DNA of 64,000 nucleotides from Modestobacter muralis (GTDB lineage Bacteria; Actinomycetota; Actinomycetes; Mycobacteriales; Geodermatophilaceae). Positions 10,126-18,451 of this stretch are shown here, piece after piece; within the stretch, counting starts at the first letter, position 1, and the number at the start of each line of letters is the position of its first letter. The stretch lies in NCBI RefSeq assembly GCF_010682105.1, contig NZ_JAAGWH010000012.1, forward strand, positions 1-64,000. Direction: 5' to 3'. A program made the translations under genes and the position numbers. The notes beneath the pieces were generated by a model that was given only the letters and a program-made list of their open reading frames with translations, ran no database searches and was not told the DNA's origin.

Positions 10126-10687
10126 TGCCGGCACGATCGGCCTGATCGCGCTCGGCCTGCTCGTCGGCGCGGTCTCGGCCGTCACCCCGTTCCTCCCCGT
10201 CGAGGCCTACGTCATCGGCCTGGCCGTGCAGAACACCCAGACCGTCGCCGTCGCCGGCGCGGTCGCCGCCGCGATGGGGCAGACCGTGGGCAAGGTGCTG
10301 CTGTTCACCACCGCCCGCGGCGCCACCAGCTCGCGGTGGCTGACCCGGCTGCGCGACCGCGGCGCGAAGGAGGCCGCGGAGATCGCCGCCGCCGAGGAGG
10401 CCGGGGAGCAGCCGCCGGGCGGGCCGGTCAAGCGGGCCCTGCGCCCGGTCGGCCGCTGGCTCAAGCGGGTCAACGCCCTCGGCGTCCGGCTGCTGTCGGG
10501 CCGCTGGGGCCCGGCGGTGGTGTTCCTGTCCGGCTCGGTCGGCATCCCGCCGCTGCTGGCCATCGCCTTCTACGCCGGGACGTCGCGGATGAGCCTGAAG
10601 GCGTTCATCGTCACCTGCCTGGCCGGCCGCACCGTCCGCTTCGTGGCCCTGGCGCTGGTGCCCGACCTGGTGCCCGACCTGTTCTGA
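10118..10687 (+). CDS. small multi-pass membrane protein, possibly DedA/VTT-like
   Basis: 189 residues with hydrophobic segments at about 7-28, 40-60, 127-150 and 160-182, and a charged central loop of about 65 residues. The pattern (Pro-rich first helix, GQTVGKVLLFTTARGATSS, then a C-terminal GIPPLLAIAFYAGTSRMSL) resembles small VTT/YqaA/DedA membrane proteins, but the match is weak. GTG at 10118 overlaps the end of the CDP-alcohol phosphotransferase by 8 bp. A role with that enzyme in lipid handling or transport is plausible but unproven. Confidence 0.6.
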   Translation: MPDAGTIGLIALGLLVGAVSAVTPFLPVEAYVIGLAVQNTQTVAVAGAVAAAMGQTVGKVLLFTTARGATSSRWLTRLRDRGAKEAAEIAAAEEAGEQPPGGPVKRALRPVGRWLKRVNALGVRLLSGRWGPAVVFLSGSVGIPPLLAIAFYAGTSRMSLKAFIVTCLAGRTVRFVALALVPDLVPDLF

Positions 10688-10724
10688 GCGGGTCCGGCCG
10701 GGGCGCGCCGTAGCCTGACTCCTC

Positions 10725-11909
10725 GTGGTGGTCCCGAGCGCGCGGCAGCTGGCCCTGGTGCCCGCGCCCCCTCCCGAGGCCGCCGGCACCGCGCTGACCA
10801 CCGTCTGGCCGGCGCTGCGCCGCGCCCTGGACGGCGGTGCCCCGGTGGCCGTGCTGCCCGCCGGCACCGGCCCGGCCGACGCCGCCCGGGCGCTGCTACG
10901 CCCCGACGAGCCGCTGGAGCCGGGCACCGACCTCGTGGTGGTCACCTCCGGGTCCACCGGGGGCGGGCGGGGCGTCCTGCTGTCGGCGGCCGCGCTGCGC
11001 GCCTCGGCCACCGCCACCCTGGACCGGCTGGGCGGTCCGGGCGGCTGGCTGCTAGCGCTGCCGACCTCGGCCGTGGGCGGGCTGCAGGTGCTGGTCCGCA
11101 GCGCCCTGGCCGGGCGCGAGCCCGCCGTCCTGGCCCGCGGCGAGCGGCTCGCCGACGCGGTGGGCCGGCTGCCCGAGGGCGACCGGCGCTACACCTCGCT
11201 GGTGCCCACCCAGCTGCGGCGGTACCTGGCCGAGGAGCCCGACGTGCTGGCGTCCTTCGCCGCGGTGCTGGTCGGCGGGGCGGCCACCGACGCCGGTCTG
11301 CTCGACGCGGCCCGCGCCGCCGGGGTGCGGGTGCGCACGACCTACGGGATGAGCGAGACCGCCGGCGGCTGCGTCTACGACGGGGTGCCGCTGGACGGCG
11401 TCTCCGTGCGGGTGGCCGACGAGAACGGCGGGCGGGTGGGCGACGGCATCGAGCTGGCCGGCTCGGTCCTGGCGCACGGCTACCGGCTCGACCCGGCCGG
11501 CACCGCCGAGGCCTTCCGCGACGGCTGGTTCGCCACCCGGGACGCCGGCTCGCTGGCCGCCGACGGCACCCTCACCGTGCACGGCCGGCTGGACGACGTG
11601 CTGATCAGCGGCGGGGTCAACGTGTCCCCGCAGGCCGTCGAGGCGGTGCTGCGCGAGCACCCCGCGGTCGCCGACGCCGTCGTCGCCGGGCTGCCCGACC
11701 CCGAGTGGGGCCAGCGCGTGGTCGCCGCCGTCGTGCCCACCCCCGGCGCCGTGCCCGACCTCGCCGAGCTGCGGCCCTGGGTGGCCGGCCGGCTCGGCCC
11801 CGCCGCCGCCCCGCGCGTGCTCACCCTGATCGACGCCGTGCCGACCCTGCACACCGGCAAGCCCGACCGCCGTTCCGTCACCGAGATGCTCGCCCGAGGA
11901 GACCTGTAG
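10725..11909 (+). CDS. menE: o-succinylbenzoate--CoA ligase
   Basis: A 394-residue acyl-adenylate-forming enzyme, the short MenE form. Motifs run in the expected order: VVTSGSTGGGRGVLL (phosphate loop), RTTYGMSETAGG, GWFATRDAG, VHGRLDDVLISGG and HTGKPDRR (C-terminal catalytic Lys). It activates o-succinylbenzoate with ATP and CoA for ring closure by MenB, which is not in this window. TAGCCT at 10711-10716 lies 8 nt before the GTG start. menA starts on the last base of the menE stop codon, so the two form an operon. Confidence 0.88.
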   Translation: MVVPSARQLALVPAPPPEAAGTALTTVWPALRRALDGGAPVAVLPAGTGPADAARALLRPDEPLEPGTDLVVVTSGSTGGGRGVLLSAAALRASATATLDRLGGPGGWLLALPTSAVGGLQVLVRSALAGREPAVLARGERLADAVGRLPEGDRRYTSLVPTQLRRYLAEEPDVLASFAAVLVGGAATDAGLLDAARAAGVRVRTTYGMSETAGGCVYDGVPLDGVSVRVADENGGRVGDGIELAGSVLAHGYRLDPAGTAEAFRDGWFATRDAGSLAADGTLTVHGRLDDVLISGGVNVSPQAVEAVLREHPAVADAVVAGLPDPEWGQRVVAAVVPTPGAVPDLAELRPWVAGRLGPAAAPRVLTLIDAVPTLHTGKPDRRSVTEMLARGDL

Positions 11910-12778
11910 TGGCCACCCCCGCCCAGTGGCTGGAGGGTGCCCGTCCCCGCACCCTGCCCGCCGCGCTCGCCCCCGTCCTCGTCGGCTCCGGGGTCGCCGC
12001 CGCCCTCGACGGCTTCCGGCTCGGCCCGGCGCTGCTGGCCCTCGTCGTCGCGCTGTCGCTGCAGGTCGCGGTCAACTACGCCAACGACTACTCCGACGGC
12101 AAGCGCGGCACCGACGCCGTCCGGGTGGGGCCGATGCGGCTGGTCGGCTCCGGGGCCGCGACGCCGCAGCAGGTGCTGGTCGCGGCGATGATCGCCTTCG
12201 CCGTCGCCGGGCTCGCCGGGCTGGCGCTCGCCGCGGTCTCCAGCTGGTGGATGGTCGCCGTCGGCGCGGTCTCGATCCTGGCGGCCTGGACCTACACCGG
12301 CGGGCCGATCCCCTACGGCTACCGGGCCCTCGGCGAGGTCTTCGTCTTCGTCTTCTTCGGCCTGGTCGCCGTGGTCGGGACGACGTTCGGGCAGACCCGC
12401 AGCCTCGACGGGCTGGCGTTCGCCGCCGCCGTCCCGATCGGGCTGCTGTCGGTGGCGCTGCTGGTGGTCAACAACCTGCGCGACGTGCACGGGGACGCCG
12501 CCGTCGGCAAGCGGACCCTCGCGGTGCTGCTCGGCGAGGCCCGCACCCGGATCGCCTACACCGGGCTGCTGGTCGTCGCGTTCGCCTGCATCGTGGCCAT
12601 CGGGGTCGAGCGGCCGTGGGCGCTGCTGGGCCTGCTCGCCGCGCCGCTGGCCGTGCCACCGGTGCGCACCGTCCTCGGCGGCGGGCGGGGTCCGCTGCTG
12701 ATCGGCACGCTCAAGGCCACCGGTCAGCTCACCTTGGCCACGGGCGTCCTGCTCGCCCTCGGCCTCGCCCTCAGCTGA
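11909..12778 (+). CDS. menA: 1,4-dihydroxy-2-naphthoate polyprenyltransferase
   Basis: A 289-residue UbiA-family membrane prenyltransferase that attaches the isoprenoid tail to dihydroxynaphthoate. Both Asp-rich Mg/diphosphate motifs are present: NYANDYSDGKRGTD (about residues 49-62) and VNNLRDVHGDAAVGKRT (about 188-204), separated by several transmembrane helices. The GTG start shares its G with the menE TAG stop; a GAGGA ribosome site lies at 11896-11900 within menE. The 3' end overlaps the convergent DUF4229 gene by 8 bp. Confidence 0.92.
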   Translation: MATPAQWLEGARPRTLPAALAPVLVGSGVAAALDGFRLGPALLALVVALSLQVAVNYANDYSDGKRGTDAVRVGPMRLVGSGAATPQQVLVAAMIAFAVAGLAGLALAAVSSWWMVAVGAVSILAAWTYTGGPIPYGYRALGEVFVFVFFGLVAVVGTTFGQTRSLDGLAFAAAVPIGLLSVALLVVNNLRDVHGDAAVGKRTLAVLLGEARTRIAYTGLLVVAFACIVAIGVERPWALLGLLAAPLAVPPVRTVLGGGRGPLLIGTLKATGQLTLATGVLLALGLALS

Positions 12779-13103
12779 GGTCGTCGCCGCCGCGGAGCTC
12801 GGTGCGGAGGCGCTCCTTGTGCTCGGCGCGGGCCACCAGCGCGGTGGTCAGCCGGGTGCGCACCGGGGCGAGCGCCAGGTAGGCCACCGGCATGGCCAGC
12901 AGCACGCCGAAGAGGAAGCCCGGGGTGCCCGGCAGGCCGAGGACCCACAGCAGCGCGATCAGCGCGGCGGCGATGGCCAGCCGGCCCAGGGTGTAGACCA
13001 CCAGCCACTTCGCCACCTGGGGCTGCTCGCCCGGCACCCGGGTCGATCCCCCGGTCTCGACGGGTCCGGCCTCGGTCGGTCGGGCCTTGATCGGTTCAGC
13101 CAT
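12771..13103 (-). CDS. DUF4229 small membrane protein
   Basis: 110 residues with two adjacent hydrophobic helices (about residues 32-52 and 56-75), a polar N-terminus and a basic C-terminal tail. The pattern VAKWLVVYTLGRLA and VRTRLTTALVARAEHKERL matches DUF4229, a family found next to men genes in many actinobacteria. Function unknown. The ATG overlaps the end of the Lrp-type regulator gene by 8 bp, so it is probably the second gene of that unit. Confidence 0.75.
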   Translation of the reverse strand: MAEPIKARPTEAGPVETGGSTRVPGEQPQVAKWLVVYTLGRLAIAAALIALLWVLGLPGTPGFLFGVLLAMPVAYLALAPVRTRLTTALVARAEHKERLRTELRGGDDLS

Positions 13104-13524
13104 GACGGCCCTCCCACTTGGTCGACAGGACGACGGTCGTCCGGGTCCGGGCGACGCCCCTGATCCTGTTCAACGCACTGATGGTGTCCTCGAGTGCCCG
13201 GATGTCGGGGACCCGGACCTTGAGCACGTACCCCTCGCTGCCGGCGACCCGCCAGCAGTCCTCGACGGAGGGCAGCTCGGCAAGCGCCTGCTCGAGCCCG
13301 GTGTCGTCGACCTGGTCGCTCTCGATCACCCCGACCAGGGCGGTGACGCCCAGGCCGACCGTGGCCGGGTCGACGACCGCCTGGTAGCCGGTGATGACCC
13401 CCGCGGCCTCCAGCTTGCCGACCCGCTCGTGCACCGAGGGGGCGGAGAGCCCGACCTGACGGGCGAGCTCGGCGTAGCTGGCCCGGCCGTTGGCCCGCAG
13501 CAGGCCGACCAGCTGCTCGTCCAC
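13096..13524 (-). CDS. Lrp/AsnC-family transcriptional regulator
   Basis: A typical Lrp-family protein: N-terminal winged helix (VGLLRANGRASYAELARQVGLS, split over two helices; recognition helix SAPSVHERVGKLEAAG) and a C-terminal RAM ligand-binding domain with GVIESDQVDD and VAGSEGYVLKVRV. Length from the GTG at 13524 is 142 residues. The start is uncertain: the fold normally begins a few residues earlier (DIDAVDEQ), and no ATG, GTG, TTG or CTG exists in frame between 13524 and about 13680. An ATC at 13533-13531 sits 5 nt after a good GGAGG. Target genes and ligand unknown. Confidence 0.8.
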   Translation of the reverse strand: MDEQLVGLLRANGRASYAELARQVGLSAPSVHERVGKLEAAGVITGYQAVVDPATVGLGVTALVGVIESDQVDDTGLEQALAELPSVEDCWRVAGSEGYVLKVRVPDIRALEDTISALNRIRGVARTRTTVVLSTKWEGRHG

Positions 13525-13662
13525 CGCGTCGATGTCGGCCTCCGGCTCCTCGGGGCGCCCGCCGGGGCGCTGCTGTGCGGGTCCCGCCCGGACGGACGGT
13601 GCGATCCCCTCCCCCGAGTATCGCCGCGGTCGTACATTGGAGGAGATGAGGGGGGTGGCCGG

Positions 13663-13887
13663 ATGGTCTTCCTGGTCCTGATGGTGATCGCGGTGGTCGC
13701 GGTCGTGCTGGTCATGCGCGCAGGTTCTGCCTCGGGTGGCGGGCCAGGCGGCTCCGGACGACCGGGGAGCGGTCCCCGTGGCCCCCGGCCGCAGCGGCCG
13801 ACCCGGCTGATCGCACCGGACGACGACCCGGACTTCATCCGGGAGCTCGAGCGCCGCACCCGCCGGGACGACGGCAGCCTCAGCTAG
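13663..13887 (+). CDS. small single-pass membrane protein, hypothetical
   Basis: 74 residues: an N-terminal transmembrane helix (FLVLMVIAVVAVVLVM), then a Gly/Pro/Arg-rich low-complexity stretch and a charged tail ending RELERRTRRDDGSLS. No known family recognised. ATG at 13663 is preceded by a G-rich stretch (13651-13656); a stronger GGAGG at 13639-13643 belongs to a different frame. Divergent from the Lrp-type gene and followed by a strong hairpin. Confidence 0.55.
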   Translation: MVFLVLMVIAVVAVVLVMRAGSASGGGPGGSGRPGSGPRGPRPQRPTRLIAPDDDPDFIRELERRTRRDDGSLS

Positions 13888-13909
13888 ACGCCGGGCCCCC
13901 GTACACAGC

Positions 13910-13942
13910 ACGAGCCGTCAGCCCACCGGGCTGACGGCTCGT
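13910..13942. terminator. bidirectional hairpin terminator
   Basis: Perfect 15-bp inverted repeat (arms 13910-13924 and 13928-13942) with a 3-nt ACC loop, lying between two convergent genes. No T tract on either side, as is common at this GC content. Confidence 0.75.
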
Positions 13943-13965
13943 CGCCGTCCTGCAGGGTCCTTCCG

Positions 13966-14274
13966 TCAGGCCGCGTCGTCCTGGCGTGCGCCGCCGAACA
14001 GCCGGCGCCAGCCACCGCGGCTGCGGGCGGGGCGCTGCTCCGCCGCGCCGGCGGAGTCCGCGTCGCCGGCCGGCCAGCCGAGCCCGCTGCCGTCGGCCGG
14101 GTCGCCGGGCCAGCCGAGGCCGCCGGTGCCGTCTGCGCCGACCGGGACCAGCCCGGGGGCGTGCCGCGGTGCGACCGGCTCCGCCGGGGCCGGACGCTGC
14201 GCGAGCGCGGCGGCCACGAACGGGTCGACACCGGCTCCGTCGTCAGCTGAGTGCTTACCCACCGTGAACAACAC
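13966..14274 (-). CDS. hypothetical protein with GLGWPGDPADG-type repeats
   Basis: 102 residues, Ala/Gly/Pro-rich and probably disordered, with two related segments GLGWPGDPADG and GLGWPAGDADS and a C-terminal RGGWRRLFGG. I do not recognise a family. Strong third-position GC and terminators on its 3' side support it as a real gene. GTG at 14274 is the first in-frame start; a second GTG four codons later is equally possible. Confidence 0.5.
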   Translation of the reverse strand: MLFTVGKHSADDGAGVDPFVAAALAQRPAPAEPVAPRHAPGLVPVGADGTGGLGWPGDPADGSGLGWPAGDADSAGAAEQRPARSRGGWRRLFGGARQDDAA

Positions 14275-14369
14275 CGCCTTCAGTCATGCCGCCAGGATGA
14301 CACGGACCGTGCAGCGGCAGCCGCCTCCGACGTACCGTGCGGTCTCGTTTCACCCGTTCGTGACTGCCA

Positions 14370-14387
14370 GTGAGGTGCTCACCTCAC
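14370..14387. terminator. palindrome after ccsB, probable terminator
   Basis: Perfect palindrome of two 8-bp arms (GTGAGGTG at 14370-14377, CACCTCAC at 14380-14387) with a 2-nt centre, 10 bp beyond the ccsB stop. Weaker pairing continues outward (TGAC/GTCA). It could alternatively bind a regulator of the divergent hypothetical gene. Confidence 0.45.
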
Positions 14388-14397
14388 CCAGCAGTGG

Positions 14398-15348
14398 TCA
14401 GACGCCGGCGTAGCTGTGCAGGCCAGTGGACACGAAGTTCACGTACAGCAGGTTGAAGACCATGACGGCCAGGCCCACGACGTTGATCCACGCCGAGGGG
14501 CGGCCGCGCCAGCCCGACGTCGTCCGGGCGTGCAGGTAGGCGGCGTAGACGATCCAGGCGATGAAGGCCCAGGTCTCCTTGGGGTCCCAGCCCCAGAAGC
14601 GGCCCCAGGCGCCCTCGGCCCAGATCGCCCCGGCGATGACCGCGAAGGTCCAGATCGGGAAGCCGAAGACGGCCGTACGGTGCGCGGTGCGGTCGAGCAC
14701 GGCCGCCGAGGGCAGCCGGTCCAGCAGCGAGGGGGCGAGCACCTCCCCGGACTCCGCACGCTCCTCGCGGCGGCTACGGACCAGGTACAGCACGCTGACG
14801 ATGCCGCTGACGAAGAAGACGCCGAAGCCCAGCGTCGCCGTCGAGACGTGCACGGCCAGCCACCAGGAGCGCAGCGCGGCCACCAACGGGCCGGCCTCGA
14901 CGTAGAGCACCATCCGGATCAGCGCCAGGGAGACCACGACCGGGCCCAGGACGAACACGCCGATGTGCCGCAGCTGCGGGGCGCGCACGGCCAGCACCAG
15001 GTAGGCCAGGACGGCGACGAGCACGACCACGGTGGAGAACTCGTACATGTTGCCCCAGGGCAGCCGGTCGGCCGACATCCCCCGGGTCACCAGGGACGCA
15101 GCGTGGGCGACCAGCCCGAGGCCGGTCAGGACCATGGCGACCGAGCCCAGCCGGCGGGCCCGCGCGGGCTCCGTGCCGGCTGCGGCGGACGCCCCCTGGA
15201 CGGGGGCCCCGGCACCGACCAGCTGGCGGCTGCGGACCGGGCGGCCGAAGGCCAGCTCCGCGCAGAACGCCACCAGGGCGAGGGAGTACACGACCACGGC
15301 GACCGTGAAGAACGTGTCTGACAAGCTGGCCAGCGACTCGTCGATCAC
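14398..15348 (-). CDS. ccsB: cytochrome c biogenesis protein CcsA/CcsB (haem exporter subunit)
   Basis: A 316-residue polytopic membrane protein of system II cytochrome c maturation. The haem-handling WWD signature is visible as WGRFWGWDPKETWAFIAW near residue 250, and conserved His occur in LAVHVSTATLGFG and the helices around it. It exports haem with ResB and ligates it to apocytochrome on the outer face. GTG at 15348 overlaps the resB stop (GTGA), with GGAGG 10 nt upstream. The open frame extends 5' through resB without protein-like character. Confidence 0.9.
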   Translation of the reverse strand: MIDESLASLSDTFFTVAVVVYSLALVAFCAELAFGRPVRSRQLVGAGAPVQGASAAAGTEPARARRLGSVAMVLTGLGLVAHAASLVTRGMSADRLPWGNMYEFSTVVVLVAVLAYLVLAVRAPQLRHIGVFVLGPVVVSLALIRMVLYVEAGPLVAALRSWWLAVHVSTATLGFGVFFVSGIVSVLYLVRSRREERAESGEVLAPSLLDRLPSAAVLDRTAHRTAVFGFPIWTFAVIAGAIWAEGAWGRFWGWDPKETWAFIAWIVYAAYLHARTTSGWRGRPSAWINVVGLAVMVFNLLYVNFVSTGLHSYAGV

Positions 15349-16979
15349 GACGGCGGAGCCTCCTCGGAGAGTGGGGGTGCGGCGGCAGGTCCCTGCGCCG
15401 CGCGGGTGGCCAGTGCGGCACCGACGTCGTCGATGAGCGCGGTGAAACGGGGTCCGGTGTCGGCGCTCCCCCGGGTCAGCGAGCCGACAGACAGCACGGT
15501 ACCCCCGCCATCGGGCCCTGGGATGACACGGGCGAAGACCCGCTCGCGGCGCACGAGCAGCATACCGAGCAGGCCGGCGAGCACCGCGATGGAGGCGCCC
15601 AGCACCCATACCTGACCGGGGTCGTGGGAGACCTGGATCGCGGCGAACTCCTTGAAGCCGCTGAAGGTCACGACGGTGCCGTCGGGCAGCGTGGTCGACT
15701 CCCCCACCGCCAGGTTGGCCCGGCCGACCTCGTTGAGGCTGCCGCGGTCGATCTGGTCCTGGTCGAGGGAGAACACCGACTGGGGCAGCCCGGAGTCCAG
15801 CCCCAGGTAGCCGGCGTAGACGATCACAGCCACCTGTGGGTCCAGCGGGCGCGGGTCGACGGAGGTCAGCACCCCGGCCTGAACGACCCCGGTGGGGGCG
15901 AAGAAGCCCTCGACGGCGAGCTGCTCCGTGGCGCCGGTGCCCAGGTCGGGCACCTTCAGCACGCCCTGGCTGGCCAGGGTGCCCGGGTCGGTGGGCAGGA
16001 ACGGCGCGGACAGGTCGGTGAGCGCCGTCCCGTCCGGGAGCACGATCGTGAACTCCGGCGAGTAGCCGTGCCCGGTGACGTAGACCCGGTCGCCGTCGAG
16101 GCGCAGCGGGTCGTTGACGCCGATCGTCCTGGCGACCGGCTCGCCGCCGTCGACGTCGTAGCTGATGTCGGCGGTGAAGGAGGCCGCGGTCAGGTTCTGC
16201 TCGTACACCGCCTCGAAGTCCTCGAGGTTCACGCAGAGCGCGGTCAGGTCACCACCGCTGACCAGCGGACCGGAGCGGTAGGTGTCGTACTGCTGGAAGG
16301 AGTTGCAGAACCCCTGGCCCTCGGTGACCAGGATGCTGCCCTCGTAGCCCCACATCTTGCCGCCGGCCAGGCCGAGCAGCAGGGCCAGCAGCGACAGGTG
16401 GAACAGCACGTTCCCGGTCTCGCGCAGGTAGCCCTTCTCACCGGAGACCTCCGGGCCGGACCTCCCCTCGCGCCGGACGACGCGGAAACGGCGGACCCGC
16501 AACTCCTCCTCGACGACGTCGAGGGCGGCCGCGCCGGGCAGCGAGGTGGACAGCTCGGCGTGCTCCGGCAGCCGCTGCAGGTGCCGGGGGACCGGCGGCG
16601 GCGGCGTGAAGAGCGAGCGGCCGTGTTCGATCGCCCGCGGAACCACGCAGCCGATGAGGGAGATGAACAGCAGCAGGTAGATGGCGGCGAACCACGGGGA
16701 GCTGAAGACGTCGAACAGGAACAGCCGGTCCAGCCACCGCGCGAGCGTCGGGTACTCGGCGAAGTACCGGTTCACGTTGGTCTGCGACAGCGAGCGCTGC
16801 GGCAGCAGCGAGCCGGGGATCGACGCGACCGCGAGCAGGAACAGCAGCATGAGCGCGGTGCGCATCGCGGTCAGCTGCCGCCACCAGCGGAGCAGCCTGG
16901 CCAGCACCCGGTGCCCCGGCGAGGGTGGTGACGGCGGGGTGGCCGGCGCGGCCGGGCGGGGCGGGGCGGTGGTGGTCAC
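15345..16979 (-). CDS. resB: cytochrome c biogenesis protein ResB/Ccs1
   Basis: 544 residues: Pro-rich N-terminus, transmembrane helices at about 40-60, 92-112 and 190-210, a large extracytoplasmic domain of about 260 residues and a final helix near 460-480. LLPQRSLSQ and GNVLFHLSLLALLLGLAGG are typical ResB. It forms the system II haem lyase with CcsB. GTG start at 16979 follows GAGGAG. Upstream are ccdA and a TlpA-like thioredoxin, the usual partners that keep apocytochrome Cys reduced. Confidence 0.9.
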   Translation of the reverse strand: MTTTAPPRPAAPATPPSPPSPGHRVLARLLRWWRQLTAMRTALMLLFLLAVASIPGSLLPQRSLSQTNVNRYFAEYPTLARWLDRLFLFDVFSSPWFAAIYLLLFISLIGCVVPRAIEHGRSLFTPPPPVPRHLQRLPEHAELSTSLPGAAALDVVEEELRVRRFRVVRREGRSGPEVSGEKGYLRETGNVLFHLSLLALLLGLAGGKMWGYEGSILVTEGQGFCNSFQQYDTYRSGPLVSGGDLTALCVNLEDFEAVYEQNLTAASFTADISYDVDGGEPVARTIGVNDPLRLDGDRVYVTGHGYSPEFTIVLPDGTALTDLSAPFLPTDPGTLASQGVLKVPDLGTGATEQLAVEGFFAPTGVVQAGVLTSVDPRPLDPQVAVIVYAGYLGLDSGLPQSVFSLDQDQIDRGSLNEVGRANLAVGESTTLPDGTVVTFSGFKEFAAIQVSHDPGQVWVLGASIAVLAGLLGMLLVRRERVFARVIPGPDGGGTVLSVGSLTRGSADTGPRFTALIDDVGAALATRAAQGPAAAPPLSEEAPPS

Positions 16980-17046
16980 CGGGTCTCCTCGTGGGCGCTG
17001 GTGGGGTGGACGGGCCGGGGCGGGTGCACCCGGGTCGGTACGGCGG

Positions 17047-17868
17047 TCACAGTGGCGCGGACTCCGCCAGGCCGCTGCTGGCCAGCCAGCTGCGCAGCCA
17101 CCCCATCACCTCGGTCCACGCACCGGTGACCAGCATCAGGCCGACGGCGATGAGCACGAACCCGCCGACCCGGGTGACGGTGCCGGCGTTGCGGCGCAGG
17201 AACGACATCGCCCCGACCGCCCAGCGGGCACCCAGCGCGACGAGCACGAACGGCACCCCTAGCCCGAGGCAGTAGGCCAGCCCGAGGAACGCACCGCGGC
17301 CGGGCGTCGCCTCGCTGAAGGCCAGGTTCTGCACCGCGGCCAGCGTCGGGCCCAGGCACGGGGTCCAGCCCAGGCCGAACACGATGCCCAGCAGCGGGGC
17401 GCCGGCCAGCCCGACGGCGGGACGGGCCTGCAGCCGGGCGGTGCGCTGCAGGAACGGCAGCCAGCCCAGGAACCCCAGCCCGACGACGATGGTGACCACG
17501 CCCATCACGCGCGTGATCGGGTCGTTGTACTCGAGCAGCAGCCGCCCCAGCCCACCGAACGCACTGCTGATGGAGACGAACACGACGGTGAAGCCGAGCA
17601 CGAACAGCACCGCGCCCAGCACCATCCGGCCGCGCGTCGAGCGCTCGTCCGTCGTCCGGAGGGCGGTGGCGACCGAGCCGCCGGCCGGCGCGGGAGCAGG
17701 AGCGGCACGGGCGCCGCTGCCGACCAGGCCGGTGACGTAGGAGAGGTAGCCGGGGACCAGCGGCAGGACGCACGGCGAGGCGAAGCTGATCAGCCCGGCG
17801 AGCGCGGCGACCGCGGCGGCCACCAGCAGCGGACCGTCGCTGATCAGGTCCGTGATCCCCTGGACCAT
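17047..17868 (-). CDS. ccdA: CcdA-type thiol-disulfide membrane transporter
   Basis: A 273-residue polytopic membrane protein with the two redox Cys in their usual contexts: SPCVLPLVPGYLSYVTG in the first helix and GWTPCLGPTL in the fourth. It passes electrons from cytoplasmic thioredoxin to extracytoplasmic thioredoxins during cytochrome c maturation. The insertion after helix 1 (about 35 residues, Ala/Pro-rich) is typical for actinobacteria. ATG at 17868 lies 1 bp after the stop of the preceding TlpA-like gene. Confidence 0.9.
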   Translation of the reverse strand: MVQGITDLISDGPLLVAAAVAALAGLISFASPCVLPLVPGYLSYVTGLVGSGARAAPAPAPAGGSVATALRTTDERSTRGRMVLGAVLFVLGFTVVFVSISSAFGGLGRLLLEYNDPITRVMGVVTIVVGLGFLGWLPFLQRTARLQARPAVGLAGAPLLGIVFGLGWTPCLGPTLAAVQNLAFSEATPGRGAFLGLAYCLGLGVPFVLVALGARWAVGAMSFLRRNAGTVTRVGGFVLIAVGLMLVTGAWTEVMGWLRSWLASSGLAESAPL

Positions 17869-17869
17869 C

Positions 17870-18451
17870 TCAGGCCTCCGCGCTCAGCCGTGCCAGCACC
17901 GCGCGCAGGTCGTCCTGGCGCACCTCACCGGTGTACACCGCCGCGACCCGGCTCTGCCGGTCCAGCACGATCGTGGAGGGGATCGCGGCCGCCGGGTAGT
18001 CGCGGAACGCCAGTGCGACCCGGCCCTCGGGGTCGTACAGCGAGGGGAACGTGATGCCCTCGTCCGCCACGAACGCGTCGGCGAACTGCTGGTCGTAGTC
18101 CTTCACGTTCAGGCCCAGGAACTGCACGCCGTCGTCCTTGACCTCGTCGTAGACCTGCTGGAACTCCGGGGTCTCCACCCGGCAGGGCGCGCACCAGGAG
18201 CCCCAGAAGTTGAGCACCGCGACGTCCCCGGCGAGCTCGGTGGAGCGGAACGTCTCACCGGTGAGCAGCGTCCCGGTGAACTCCGGTGCGCTGGCCCGCT
18301 CGGTGTCCGGGATCACCTGGGCCGCCGGCGTCCCGGCGACGAACCGGAACTCCCCGCCGTTGTTGACGTCCACCGCGTCCGAGCCGCTGGAGCAGCCCCC
18401 GAGCAGCGCGACCGCGGCCACCGCGGCGAGCCCGGCCCGCCGACTACGCAC
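17870..18451 (-). CDS. TlpA/ResA-like lipoprotein thioredoxin
   Basis: 193 residues with a lipoprotein signal (basic start, hydrophobic stretch, lipobox LLGGC) and a TlpA-type thioredoxin fold with the active site WGSWCAPCRVE (about residues 86-96) and the cis-Pro region IPSTIVLD. It should reduce the CXXCH Cys of apocytochrome c outside the membrane, fed by CcdA. GTG start overlaps the end of the phosphatase gene by 8 bp and the stop abuts ccdA, so the gene sits inside the operon. Confidence 0.88.
   Translation of the reverse strand: MRSRRAGLAAVAAVALLGGCSSGSDAVDVNNGGEFRFVAGTPAAQVIPDTERASAPEFTGTLLTGETFRSTELAGDVAVLNFWGSWCAPCRVETPEFQQVYDEVKDDGVQFLGLNVKDYDQQFADAFVADEGITFPSLYDPEGRVALAFRDYPAAAIPSTIVLDRQSRVAAVYTGEVRQDDLRAVLARLSAEA

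Noticed and set aside
15624-16931. Long plus-strand open frame opposite resB
   Set aside because: Composition typical of antisense shadow; resB on the minus strand has clear motifs and operon context.
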